Source: Anaerolineaceae bacterium
Lineage (GTDB): Bacteria; Chloroflexota; Anaerolineae; Anaerolineales; Anaerolineaceae
Length of the DNA: 9,334 nt
Reading direction: 5' to 3'
Assembly: GCA_030620065.1 (NCBI GenBank)
Contig: JAUXFJ010000043.1
Span: 1 to 9,334 of the forward strand
Of this stretch, positions 1-5,968 are shown piece by piece. The stretch's first letter is position 1. The number at the start of each line of letters is the position of its first letter. The notes beneath the pieces were generated by a model. It saw nothing but the letters and a program-made list of their open reading frames with translations, was not told where the DNA came from and made no database searches. Made by a program: the position numbers and the translations under genes.

Positions 1-694
1 CATCAATCACAATCGCCAAATCAGGTTGGATCTCAAAGGGTGAGGTCAACGCACCGCCCAAGGTTTCTTCCTCCTGCGTAGAAGCGACAGCCCAGACATC
101 CCAATCATGCAGACGTCGCTGAAGCATCTCCAAACAGATCGTCACAGCAGTTACTGATACGCGGTTATCCAGGGTATGCCCCACCAGAGTATCTCCGCTT
201 AATTCAAGCGGCACCTGTGCGAAGGAGACCGTATCGCCTATACGTACATTCTCTGCAACATCCTTTTGCCGCAAACCAACATCCACCAGCAGATACTGCA
301 TCGCAACAGGTCCGTCACCCGCATCTTGCGGCAGCAAAAAAGCCGGCGGTTGCACAACCATTCCTGGCAGATCAGTACGTCCATGGACGGTCACCAACTG
401 CCCCGGAAGAATTCGGTCGTCAATACCGCCTATTTGCGTGATGCGCAGCAGATCATCCTGAATACCCGTTACCATCAAACCAATCGCGTCCATGTGGGCT
501 GAGAGCAGCAGCTTGGGGCGTGGTTCTGGCGCATGACCCCGTTTCAGGGCATGCAAGCTACCTAGTCGACTGACGCTGATTTCATCTGCCAGGGGCTCCC
601 ACTCTTTCTGAATGATCTCTCGGATCGGTCCTTCAAAACCGGAGAGGCCTGGAGCGCTCAACATTGATTTTAAGAATGGAAGTATATCTCGCAT
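1..694 (-). CDS. M42-family metallo-aminopeptidase (glutamyl aminopeptidase/endoglucanase-like), C-terminus beyond window
   Basis: The minus-strand frame is open from the ATG at 694-692 to the window edge, giving 231 residues of a family that is usually about 340-360 long, so the last third is missing. Members are cytosolic, co-catalytic two-metal (Zn/Co) peptidases that form large tetrahedral dodecamers and trim N-terminal residues from peptides. The fold is recognisable: an N-terminal SAPGLSGFEG stretch (residues 13-22), the first metal ligand in SAHMDAIG (His67), a central beta-rich insertion, the bridging Asp in HTLDNR (Asp176), the catalytic/metal Glu pair within QEEE (208-210), and the start of the VID ligand motif at Asp231, the last codon seen. 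The gene starts 31 bp after the Thr/Pro-rich gene, with AAAGGA upstream at somewhat long spacing, so the two are probably cotranscribed. Substrate preference cannot be told. Family assignment is firm. Confidence 0.93.
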   Translation of the reverse strand, partial: MRDILPFLKSMLSAPGLSGFEGPIREIIQKEWEPLADEISVSRLGSLHALKRGHAPEPRPKLLLSAHMDAIGLMVTGIQDDLLRITQIGGIDDRILPGQLVTVHGRTDLPGMVVQPPAFLLPQDAGDGPVAMQYLLVDVGLRQKDVAENVRIGDTVSFAQVPLELSGDTLVGHTLDNRVSVTAVTICLEMLQRRLHDWDVWAVASTQEEETLGGALTSPFEIQPDLAIVID

Positions 695-725
695 AAGTTT
701 ATATCTTTTCCTTTAAGTATGAAGA

Positions 726-1109
726 CTATAATGTTCCTGCTTTGGTTGGTGTTTCTGACATGTTCGTCTCTGTGGCAATCTCCGTCGGTGTTATGGTGAA
801 GGTCGGCGTCTGCGTAAAGGTCGGGGTTGGCGTTGCAGTAGGTGTATCCGTAACAGTCGGCGTATTCGTCGGCAACGGGGTCTCAGATGCTGTCGGCGTG
901 TTGGTGAAAGTACCTGTGATATATGCCGTAAGCGTGATTGTCGGAGTCAATGTCTCTGTAGAAGGTATCATTGTCAGCGTAGGTGTAGGTACTACAGGCG
1001 TGCGGTTAACTCCTAACAGAACAATTCCTAAACAATAAAAGGGAATTGTCACAATAATTGCAAGTATAAGTAAATATCGCGTCCGGTTGCGCTTTGAGAG
1101 ACTTTTCAA
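726..1109 (-). CDS. Thr/Pro-rich membrane-anchored protein (mucin-like stalk)
   Basis: This is a 127-residue protein of unknown function. It has a basic N-terminus (residues 1-11, six Lys/Arg), one hydrophobic segment (about 12-33) that should act as an uncleaved signal anchor, and a tail (37-127) that is about 40% threonine. The tail consists of loose TPT and TxT units with no Cys or globular motif. Such tails are usually extended, extracytoplasmic and potentially O-glycosylated, and I recall them as common in Anaerolineae-type genomes. The start is TTG at 1109-1107, chosen because GGAGG (cctcc on the plus strand at 1117-1121) sits 7 nt upstream; no in-frame ATG fits a signal anchor as well. 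It lies directly upstream of the M42 peptidase gene on the same strand. The mirror-image plus-strand frame through this repeat is an artefact of the low-complexity codons. Its reality as a gene is likely; its role is unknown. Confidence 0.72.
   Translation of the reverse strand: MKSLSKRNRTRYLLILAIIVTIPFYCLGIVLLGVNRTPVVPTPTLTMIPSTETLTPTITLTAYITGTFTNTPTASETPLPTNTPTVTDTPTATPTPTFTQTPTFTITPTEIATETNMSETPTKAGTL
747..1001 (-). repeat. Low-complexity Thr/Pro codon repeat
   Basis: This stretch codes for residues 37-121 of the anchored protein and is made of degenerate 6-9 bp units (TP, TPT, TxT). Codons for Thr vary freely (ACA, ACG, ACC, ACT), so this is an old, codon-diversified protein repeat and not a fresh microsatellite expansion. 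Confidence 0.7.
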
Positions 1110-1130
1110 AACACCGCCTCCAAGGTTAAA

Positions 1131-1159
1131 ATAATAACATCAGCCGTGAAGCATGGCAA
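1131..1159 (-). promoter_or_regulatory. Candidate sigma-70 promoter for the Thr/Pro-rich gene and M42 peptidase
   Basis: Read on the minus strand, TTGCCA (1159-1154) and TATTAT (1136-1131) are separated by exactly 17 nt. Transcription would start near 1124, leaving a very short leader that still contains the GGAGG ribosome site at 1121-1117. The short leader is the main reservation. Confidence 0.4.
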
Positions 1160-1223
1160 GTTAAATCACGCCCAAGCCTCTAAGCAAAACTTGAATTTCA
1201 ACCCGCTTTCATTAAGCTTCGGA

Positions 1224-1235
1224 TACAATAATATT
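1224..1235 (+). promoter_or_regulatory. -10 box placed for a leaderless PIG-L transcript
   Basis: TACAAT (1224-1229) ends 6 nt before the ATG at 1236, the distance expected between a -10 box and a transcription start. No Shine-Dalgarno sequence precedes the ATG. Together these suggest that the mRNA begins at or next to the start codon. No convincing -35 box is seen, so the call is tentative. Confidence 0.35.
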
Positions 1236-1967
1236 ATGACAGCAAAATGGATCTATCTCTCCCCACACCTTGATGACGCCGTTCTCTCCTGTGGCGGTTT
1301 GATCTACGAACAAGCACAGGCAGGTTTTAAGCCTGAAATATGGACACTCACAGCCGGCAGCCCCGACCTCAACGCTCTGCCCCAGATCGCAAAACAGCTT
1401 CACCAGGAATGGGGAACCGCCGCGGATGCCCCAAAGGTCCGCCGCGCAGAAGATATGTGTGCCTGCCAGCGTTTGGGAGCAGTAGCGCGTCATTTTACAT
1501 GGAATGACTGCATCTACCGCTACAAGTCAGACGGTGAAGCCTTGATTCAACTCAACAACGATATCTTTCTTGCAGAGCCCGAAGATGAGCTCATCAGCGA
1601 AATTGCCGAAACGCTACACCAGTCAGTCCCTGAAAATTCTCGGCTGGTGGTACCGATGAGTATCGGTAAGCATGTCGACCACCGCCTGACCAACCTTGCT
1701 GCCAAAGCCAGCGGGTTAGCCAGTTTATATTACGCCGATTACCCTTATGTCACATTTAACCATGAGCAGATAAACGCACTCGAAAATGGCTCATGGACAC
1801 GCCAACCCGCTGTCATTTCTGAGCAAGGCTTGCTTGCCTGGCAGGAAGCGATCCTGGCATATACTTCCCAGCTGAGTACATTCTGGCAAAATGAGCAAGA
1901 GGTGCGCCTGGCAATCACCAACTACTGGGCCGGGGGAGGCGGCAGGTTGTGGCACCAGCGTACTTGA
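1236..1967 (+). CDS. PIG-L/LmbE-family deacetylase
   Basis: This encodes 243 residues, a normal length for the family, which are Zn-dependent N-deacetylases acting on N-acetylglucosaminyl lipids, thiols (MshB, BshB) or antibiotic intermediates. The signature is complete: near the N-terminus SPHLDDAVLSCGG (residues 9-21) supplies His11 and Asp14 as metal ligands and Asp13 as the presumed general base, and KHVDH (145-149) supplies His149, with His146 nearby. No signal peptide is present, so it is cytosolic. I chose the ATG at 1236 over an in-frame ATG at 1146 because the 30 extra residues are low in hydrophobic pattern, lie upstream of the family's first beta strand and lack a ribosome site. 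It is divergent from the M42 peptidase unit. The C-terminal part (about 170-243) has no motif I know. The physiological substrate is unknown; sequence alone does not favour bacillithiol, mycothiol or sugar-lipid work. Confidence 0.9.
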   Translation: MTAKWIYLSPHLDDAVLSCGGLIYEQAQAGFKPEIWTLTAGSPDLNALPQIAKQLHQEWGTAADAPKVRRAEDMCACQRLGAVARHFTWNDCIYRYKSDGEALIQLNNDIFLAEPEDELISEIAETLHQSVPENSRLVVPMSIGKHVDHRLTNLAAKASGLASLYYADYPYVTFNHEQINALENGSWTRQPAVISEQGLLAWQEAILAYTSQLSTFWQNEQEVRLAITNYWAGGGGRLWHQRT

Positions 1968-2079
1968 GCGCCTTGCTGGGCTTTTGGGTAGATTGCTGCT
2001 CTTAGATAGATACGGTATCGCACTATTCAATTTGTAACACTAAAAGCACAAGTCTTACAAACTTTATTGATAACAATAA

Positions 2080-2108
2080 TTGACAGAATCGCGCGATTGA
2101 CATAAAAT
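2080..2108 (+). promoter_or_regulatory. Strong promoter of the padR-ABC transporter operon
   Basis: A consensus TTGACA (2080-2085) and TAAAAT (2103-2108) are separated by exactly 17 nt, predicting a start near 2115. A second TTGACA (2097-2102) overlaps the spacer and could drive an alternative start with a poorer -10 (TTAAAT at 2121-2126, 18 nt away). The match is among the best in the window and fits the start of the four-gene operon. Confidence 0.75.
2087..2098 (+). promoter_or_regulatory. Palindrome in the promoter spacer, candidate operator
   Basis: AATCGCGCGATT is a perfect 12-bp palindrome lying between the -35 and -10 boxes of the padR promoter. This is a classic position for a repressor that blocks polymerase. 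It is different in sequence from the ATTCAT sites downstream, so it might serve another regulator or be chance. Confidence 0.4.
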
Positions 2109-2114
2109 ATTACT

Positions 2115-2136
2115 TATTCATTAAATGAATATTCAT
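2115..2136 (+). promoter_or_regulatory. Triple ATTCAT half-site operator, likely bound by the PadR protein
   Basis: Two perfect palindromes overlap here. TATTCATT-A-AATGAATA (2115-2131) has 8-bp arms around one base, and ATGAATATTCAT (2125-2136) has 6-bp arms with no gap. They share the middle half-site, giving ATTCAT in forward, reverse and forward orientation. The array begins at the predicted transcription start and ends 8 bp before the padR ATG. PadR-family repressors commonly bind dyad sites over their own promoters, so autorepression is the natural reading; which protein binds is inference. Confidence 0.6.
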
Positions 2137-2144
2137 AATATGAT

Positions 2145-2675
2145 ATGTCACCTCGTCCTGCACTTCCCCTACGTCTGGAATACATCCTCCTCGGTCTGAT
2201 CCGTCGGCAGCCTATTCATGGCTACAAGATTCTCCAACATTGGAATGATCCAGATGGTATTGGCATTATCTGGCGAGTAAAACCAGGCCATTTTTATGCT
2301 GCATTGGAAAAGTTGAAACAGCTTGGTTATCTGGCATTAACACTAACTCCGGGTGATGCCTTTCCTTTACGGAAGGAATACCAAATTACTCCCGTTGGAG
2401 ATCAGGTTTTCTTAAATTGGATGCAAACTCCTGTTGCGTCTGCACGTGATTTCCGCCAGGAATTTTTGGCAAAATTGTACTTTTCAGAAGATGTTGAAAG
2501 CTGTGTTTTAAAAGAACTATTTCACCAACAAAAATTTGCCTATCTCGAAAGGCTTAATTCTCTTAAAAATCAGCTAGACGTTGAATATGGTTTTGAACGA
2601 CAAGTTACGACATTTCGTATCCGCCAAATACAATTTATTCTCGGTTGGCTGCAGGAATTAGCACCTACCAGCTGA
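2145..2675 (+). CDS. PadR-family transcriptional repressor
   Basis: This is a 176-residue protein with the two-part PadR architecture. The N-terminal winged helix (about 10-95) contains LEYILLGLIRRQPIHGYKI (11-29) and the recognition-helix region VKPGHFYAALEKLKQLGYL (45-63), followed by the wing and KEYQITPVG (77-85). The C-terminal helical dimerisation domain (about 100-172) contains RDFRQEFLAKLYF. These regulators are usually dimeric repressors released by a small ligand. The ATG at 2145 is the only possible start, since an in-frame TAA lies at 2136-2138. There is no clear Shine-Dalgarno sequence; the leader is the AT-rich operator region, so translation may be weak, as often for repressors. 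It is first in an operon with the importer genes 30 bp downstream, so it probably controls them in response to the imported compound or metal. Confidence 0.92.
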   Translation: MSPRPALPLRLEYILLGLIRRQPIHGYKILQHWNDPDGIGIIWRVKPGHFYAALEKLKQLGYLALTLTPGDAFPLRKEYQITPVGDQVFLNWMQTPVASARDFRQEFLAKLYFSEDVESCVLKELFHQQKFAYLERLNSLKNQLDVEYGFERQVTTFRIRQIQFILGWLQELAPTS

Positions 2676-2705
2676 CTCATATACTTACTAATAGGAGAAG
2701 AAAAA

Positions 2706-3791
2706 ATGAAACGTTCCTTATTTGTACTGCTGATCAGTATGTTCCTGTTGAGCGCCTGTATAAATGCACCCATTGTGCAGGAAACTACAGCCATAGACTC
2801 ATCTATGATCATTACAGATGCCCTCAACCGCCAGGTATCCCTACCCAATCCACCTAAGCGGATTGTTATTACCGGCAAAGCGCTGATCATGGTCGTAGAT
2901 GCGGTTTATATGTTCCCGGAAGCACCTGGGCGAATCGCAGCACTGGCCAATATTGGACAGGGGGACAACAATTTCATCTCTTTGATCGACCCAAATTACG
3001 CCGCTAAAGCAATTTTGCTGCGAGATGCGGGTGCTGAGCAAATCGCGGCATCCAAACCAGACCTGGTCATTCTGAAAAGCAGTCTGGCAGAAACACTTGG
3101 AAAATCGCTGGATGTGTTGAAAATCCCGGTAATTTATGTTGATTTCGAGACTCCGGATCAGTATTATCGCGACATAGAGATCCTGGGTAAAGTATTCCAA
3201 AACGAGGCTCGTGCCAGTGAATTGGTCAACTTCTATAAGTCCAAATTGGAAACTATTCAATCAGCAGTTCAGGGCGTTTCATCTAAACCAAAAGTATTGA
3301 TGCTCTATTACAATGATCGCGACGGTGTCGTGGCCTTTAATGTGCCCCCAATGAACTGGATGCAAACACGCATTGTCGATCTTGCTGGGGGAGTACCAGT
3401 TTGGGCAGACGCCAACCCTGGGGAAGGCTGGGCCAAAGTTACTCTCGAACAAATTGCTGCCTGGGATGCAGACGATATTTTCATCATTTCCTATATTAAG
3501 GATCCAAGCGAGATTGTGAAAAATCTAAAAGAGGACCCGCAATGGCAATCCATTCCTGCCGTGAAGCAGAATCGACTGTATGCCTTCCCCGGCGATCTGT
3601 ACAGCTGGGATCAGCCTGACTCAAGATGGATTCTGGGTCTTTCCTGGCTGGCAGAACAACTTCACCCTGACTGCTTTCCCCAGTTCGACATTGTGCAGGA
3701 AGCACAGCAATTCTACGAGACTCTGTACGGATTAGATACCAAATTCTTCGAAGATAAAATTCAACCCACTTTTAGAGGAGACCTGCCTTGA
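2706..3791 (+). CDS. Solute-binding lipoprotein of a FecBCD-type ABC importer
   Basis: This 361-residue protein begins with a lipoprotein signal (basic KR, hydrophobic 4-15, lipobox LSAC with the lipidated Cys at 18), so it is tethered outside the cytoplasmic membrane. The mature part has the two-lobed class III (periplasmic TroA/BtuF-like) layout: TDALNRQVSLPNPPKRIV (37-54) opening the first lobe, AASKPDLVILKS (114-125), a long backbone helix around 150-190, and a second lobe starting near KPKVLML (194-200). Family members bind ferric siderophores, haem, cobalamin or metal oxyanions. No ligand-specific motif lets me choose. AGGAG (2693-2697) lies 8 nt before the ATG. The TGA stop overlaps the TTG start of the permease gene (TTGA). 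The family call is secure; the ligand is open. Confidence 0.92.
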   Translation: MKRSLFVLLISMFLLSACINAPIVQETTAIDSSMIITDALNRQVSLPNPPKRIVITGKALIMVVDAVYMFPEAPGRIAALANIGQGDNNFISLIDPNYAAKAILLRDAGAEQIAASKPDLVILKSSLAETLGKSLDVLKIPVIYVDFETPDQYYRDIEILGKVFQNEARASELVNFYKSKLETIQSAVQGVSSKPKVLMLYYNDRDGVVAFNVPPMNWMQTRIVDLAGGVPVWADANPGEGWAKVTLEQIAAWDADDIFIISYIKDPSEIVKNLKEDPQWQSIPAVKQNRLYAFPGDLYSWDQPDSRWILGLSWLAEQLHPDCFPQFDIVQEAQQFYETLYGLDTKFFEDKIQPTFRGDLP

Positions 3792-4822
3792 ATCCGGAGT
3801 CAAACTCGGTAGTTCCACACAAAGCAATCTCTCGCAATTACTATCGATGGATCTTTTTCTTGCTAGGGTTGGGCTTGATTATTTTGTTCATTCTATCGTT
3901 GTTTTTAGGCCGTTATCCATCCCCGGGACTACTTTCGTGGGAGCAACTCAAGCATGATGAACTAGCCAGGCGTCTGGTACTCAATTTACGCCTGCCGCGC
4001 CTGCTAACAGCGCTATTATTGGGCGCTTCACTTTCAGCAGCCGGGGCTGTCTTCCAGACCTTATTCAACAATCCCTTAGTTGAGCCTGGTTTTCTTGGTG
4101 TATCCCAAGGTGCTGCTTTCGGTGCGGCGTTATGTATTGTTTTTCTGGGCGGGTCAGCTGTGACCGTTCAGGGACTAGCAGCCATATTTGCTCTCAGCGG
4201 GTTGGGTCTTTCCTATCTACTTGCACGCCGCATCCACTATGGAGGTTGGATACTACGGTTGGTGCTGTCAGGAATTGCCATATCAGCCCTTTTTTCTGCT
4301 GGGCTTGGTGTACTTAAATATATGGCTGATCCGCTGCACCAACTACCAGAAATCACATTTTGGATGCTAGGCGGGCTTTCCAGCATCATCTGGTCAAAAT
4401 TCATCTCCATCCTCCCAGCCACATCAATGGGTCTGATTGTACTTTTTTTACTTCGGTGGCGACTTAATCTGCTCGCACTAAATGAGGAGACCGCTTTTTC
4501 AATGGGAGCAGCACCGAAAAGGGAACGGTTAATATTGCTCATTGCAGCTGTTCTACCTATAGCTGCTGTGATCTCAGTGGCCGGCATGGTTGGCTGGGTG
4601 GGTTTGATCATGCCCCATATTGCTCGTCGCCTGTTTGGCTCGGATACACGTTTTACTCTTCCAGCTTCCATGCTTCTAGGAGGAATGTTTACCATCCTTT
4701 GCGATGATCTGTCCCGCATCCTACTGCCAGGAGAAGTTCCGTTGGGAATTCTAACCTCAATGCTTGGTTCGGTGATCTTCATTGGCTTGATGGTATCACG
4801 AGGTGTCAAGGTGAAACGATGA
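3788..4822 (+). CDS. FecCD/BtuC-family ABC importer permease
   Basis: This encodes 344 residues, typical for the family, which form homodimeric or heterodimeric ten-helix channels for siderophore, haem or B12 import. Hydrophobic segments begin at about 20-41 and continue through the chain. Family marks include LRLPRLLTALLLGASLSAAG (67-86), the conserved NNPLVEPGFLGVSQGAAFG stretch (94-112), the cytoplasmic coupling region with NEETAFSMGA (232-241) that contacts the ATPase, GWVGLIMPHIARR (269-281) and GEVPLGILTSMLG (315-327). The start is TTG at 3788, supported by GAGGAG at 3775-3780 seven nt upstream and by translational coupling through the 4-bp TTGA overlap. As only one permease gene is present, the channel is presumably a homodimer. 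The following ATPase gene overlaps by ATGA. Confidence 0.95.
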   Translation: MNPESNSVVPHKAISRNYYRWIFFLLGLGLIILFILSLFLGRYPSPGLLSWEQLKHDELARRLVLNLRLPRLLTALLLGASLSAAGAVFQTLFNNPLVEPGFLGVSQGAAFGAALCIVFLGGSAVTVQGLAAIFALSGLGLSYLLARRIHYGGWILRLVLSGIAISALFSAGLGVLKYMADPLHQLPEITFWMLGGLSSIIWSKFISILPATSMGLIVLFLLRWRLNLLALNEETAFSMGAAPKRERLILLIAAVLPIAAVISVAGMVGWVGLIMPHIARRLFGSDTRFTLPASMLLGGMFTILCDDLSRILLPGEVPLGILTSMLGSVIFIGLMVSRGVKVKR

Positions 4823-5595
4823 TTCCCTCATTGATGTGCCTCCAACAAGTCTCATTTGGATATGACCGGAAATTACCCACATTAATTGACAGGTTAGATA
4901 TTTCCCTGAAAGAAAGCAGCATCACCGCCATCCTCGGTCCAAACGGTGCCGGTAAAACGACACTACTCTTTCTGGCATTAGGTTGGTTAAAACCTTGGAA
5001 TGGGAAGATTACCCTTTGTGGATCACCGCTGGAAAGTTTCAGCCGGCGCGCTTTAGGTCAGCAAATTGCATTAATCCCTCAAAATGAATATGTGCCCTTT
5101 GAATACACAGTTCTGGAGTATGTCCTATTAGGACGCGCGCCATATCTGCCACCACTGGGAATGCCATCCCCGCAAGATGAGGTGATTGCTTACGAAGCTT
5201 TAGAAAAGGTTGGAATATCCAATCTATATGCCCATTCGGTGTTGGAAATAAGTGGAGGAGAGCGCCAGTTAGTTCTAGTGGCCAGGGCATTAGCCCAGGA
5301 AACCAGGCTCCTGCTGGTGGACGAACCCACTGCACACCTGGACCTCAGTAATAAAATCCGTCTATTGCAAATCCTGCAGGGTTTACAGAAGCATGGTGTG
5401 ACAATCTTAATGACCACCCATGAACCTAATATCGCACTGGCCGTGAGTGATTACACAATTTTAATGGAGAGAGGACACGTACTAGCGTCGGGTCTGACGA
5501 ACGAGGTGACAACCAGCGCTAACCTGACCAAGATATATCAAGTTCCGGTTAGGATTATTAGCGTCGAAGGAAAAAAACAAGTGCTTAGCTTGTAA
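4819..5595 (+). CDS. FecE/BtuD-type ABC transporter ATPase
   Basis: This 258-residue cytoplasmic ATPase energises the FecCD-type permease encoded just upstream. All nucleotide-binding elements are intact: Walker A GPNGAGKTT (40-48), Q-loop Gln88 in LIPQNE, the signature ISGGERQ (144-150, with Ile replacing the usual Leu), Walker B LLLVDEP with catalytic Glu169, D-loop HLDLS (173-177) and switch His201 in TTHEP. The ATG lies inside the permease stop (ATGA overlap), so translation is coupled. The C-terminal end (about 225-258, ending in VLSL) is the short tail usual for this group. It is the last gene of the operon; no strong intrinsic terminator is visible in the 107 bp before the tRNA promoter. 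The best match in type is iron-complex/cobalamin import; the substrate is not determined. Confidence 0.95.
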   Translation: MIPSLMCLQQVSFGYDRKLPTLIDRLDISLKESSITAILGPNGAGKTTLLFLALGWLKPWNGKITLCGSPLESFSRRALGQQIALIPQNEYVPFEYTVLEYVLLGRAPYLPPLGMPSPQDEVIAYEALEKVGISNLYAHSVLEISGGERQLVLVARALAQETRLLLVDEPTAHLDLSNKIRLLQILQGLQKHGVTILMTTHEPNIALAVSDYTILMERGHVLASGLTNEVTTSANLTKIYQVPVRIISVEGKKQVLSL

Positions 5596-5702
5596 AATCT
5601 GGATGCTACATAGCAGGAAACACCACAAGTGCGACAAATGGGAGCCTAACTTGCCTGTGAAGGTCTCATCAGCAAACAGCAGATGAATTAGCTTGGTCTC
5701 CG

Positions 5703-5731
5703 TTGACGTTGTGGTGCACCTGTGCTAAAAT
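5703..5731 (+). promoter_or_regulatory. Promoter of the tRNA-Glu gene
   Basis: TTGACG (5703-5708) and TAAAAT (5726-5731) are 17 nt apart, predicting a start near 5738, only 7 nt before the mature tRNA end. The hexamer GTGCAC occurs both in the spacer (5714-5719, within GGTGCACC) and at the predicted start (5735-5740), 21 bp apart. Confidence 0.75.
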
Positions 5732-5744
5732 TCCGTGCACAAAC

Positions 5745-5817
5745 GCCCCCATCGTCTAGTGGCCCAGGACGCGGCCCTCTCAAGGCCGAAACCGGGATTC
5801 GAATTCCCGTGGGGGCA
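5745..5817 (+). tRNA. tRNA-Glu (anticodon CUC)
   Basis: The sequence folds into a full cloverleaf. The acceptor stem is GCCCCCA (5745-5751) with TGGGGGC (5810-5816) and discriminator A5817. The D-stem is GTC/GAC (5754-5756, 5768-5770). The anticodon stem is CGGCC/GGCCG (5772-5776, 5784-5788) with loop CTCTCAA, placing anticodon CTC at 5779-5781 (reads GAG, glutamate). The T-stem is CGGGA/TCCCG (5793-5797, 5805-5809) around TTCGAAT. The 3' CCA is not encoded and must be added after transcription. It has its own promoter and is followed by tRNA-like decayed repeats. Confidence 0.96.
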
Positions 5818-5860
5818 TTTAATATTTAATCAGTCAATTGGCCCCCTCATCCCATCGAGG
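5807..5860 (+). repeat. 54-bp direct repeat, copy 1 (starts in the tRNA-Glu 3' end)
   Basis: It matches 5915-5968 at 53 of 54 positions (T5819 against C5927). It begins within the T-stem of the functional tRNA (CCGTGGGGGCA) and runs 43 bp past its end. It contains an inverted repeat GGGGGC (5811-5816) / GCCCCC (5841-5846) and a CCCTC...GAGG hairpin. Confidence 0.9.
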
Positions 5861-5925
5861 GATAATAAGGTCAAAATCGGGATTCGACGTAGTGCACCCC
5901 ACAGGGGGGCGAAACCGTGGGGGCA
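5841..5925 (+). pseudogene. Decayed tRNA-Glu-like copy
   Basis: The stretch opens with GCCCCC and closes with CCGTGGGGGCA (5915-5925), the two ends of the tRNA-Glu acceptor. An internal AAAATCGGGATTCGA (5873-5887) matches the tRNA's variable loop and T-arm (GAAACCGGGATTCGA) with few changes. The anticodon arm cannot be found and the second T-stem strand is lost, so no cloverleaf forms. I read it as a duplicated, degenerated tRNA gene. The fuzzy alignment of the 5' half is the weak point. Confidence 0.55.
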
Positions 5926-5968
5926 TCTAATATTTAATCAGTCAATTGGCCCCCTCATCCCATCGAGG
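5915..5968 (+). repeat. 54-bp direct repeat, copy 2
   Basis: This is the partner of 5807-5860 at a period of 108 bp, with one mismatch. Its left end carries the tRNA acceptor-like CCGTGGGGGCA. Its right end leads into a second decayed tRNA-like segment. The GGGGGC/GCCCCC inverted repeat recurs at 5919-5924 and 5949-5954. Confidence 0.9.

Noticed and set aside
217..502. Two plus-strand open frames opposite the peptidase gene
   Set aside because: They are shadows of the M42 coding frame, whose catalytic motifs are clear on the minus strand.
742..1038. Valine/glycine-rich plus-strand open frame of 98 codons
   Set aside because: It is the mirror of the Thr/Pro codon repeat on the minus strand, which has a signal anchor and a strong ribosome site; the plus-strand frame has neither.
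1146..1235. Longer start for the PIG-L gene at 1146
   Set aside because: The extra 30 residues precede the family's first strand, look non-conserved, and have no ribosome site.
4237..4809. Long minus-strand open frame of 190 codons opposite the permease
   Set aside because: It is antisense to a clear FecCD permease, with a composition typical of the reverse of a hydrophobic coding strand.
5596..5702. Terminator for the ABC operon
   Set aside because: I saw only short pairings such as GCTACATAGC and no T-tract, so none can be claimed.
5807..5968. CRISPR array
   Set aside because: Only two repeat copies of 54 bp with a 54-bp interval, the first overlapping a tRNA; no further repeats and no cas genes.
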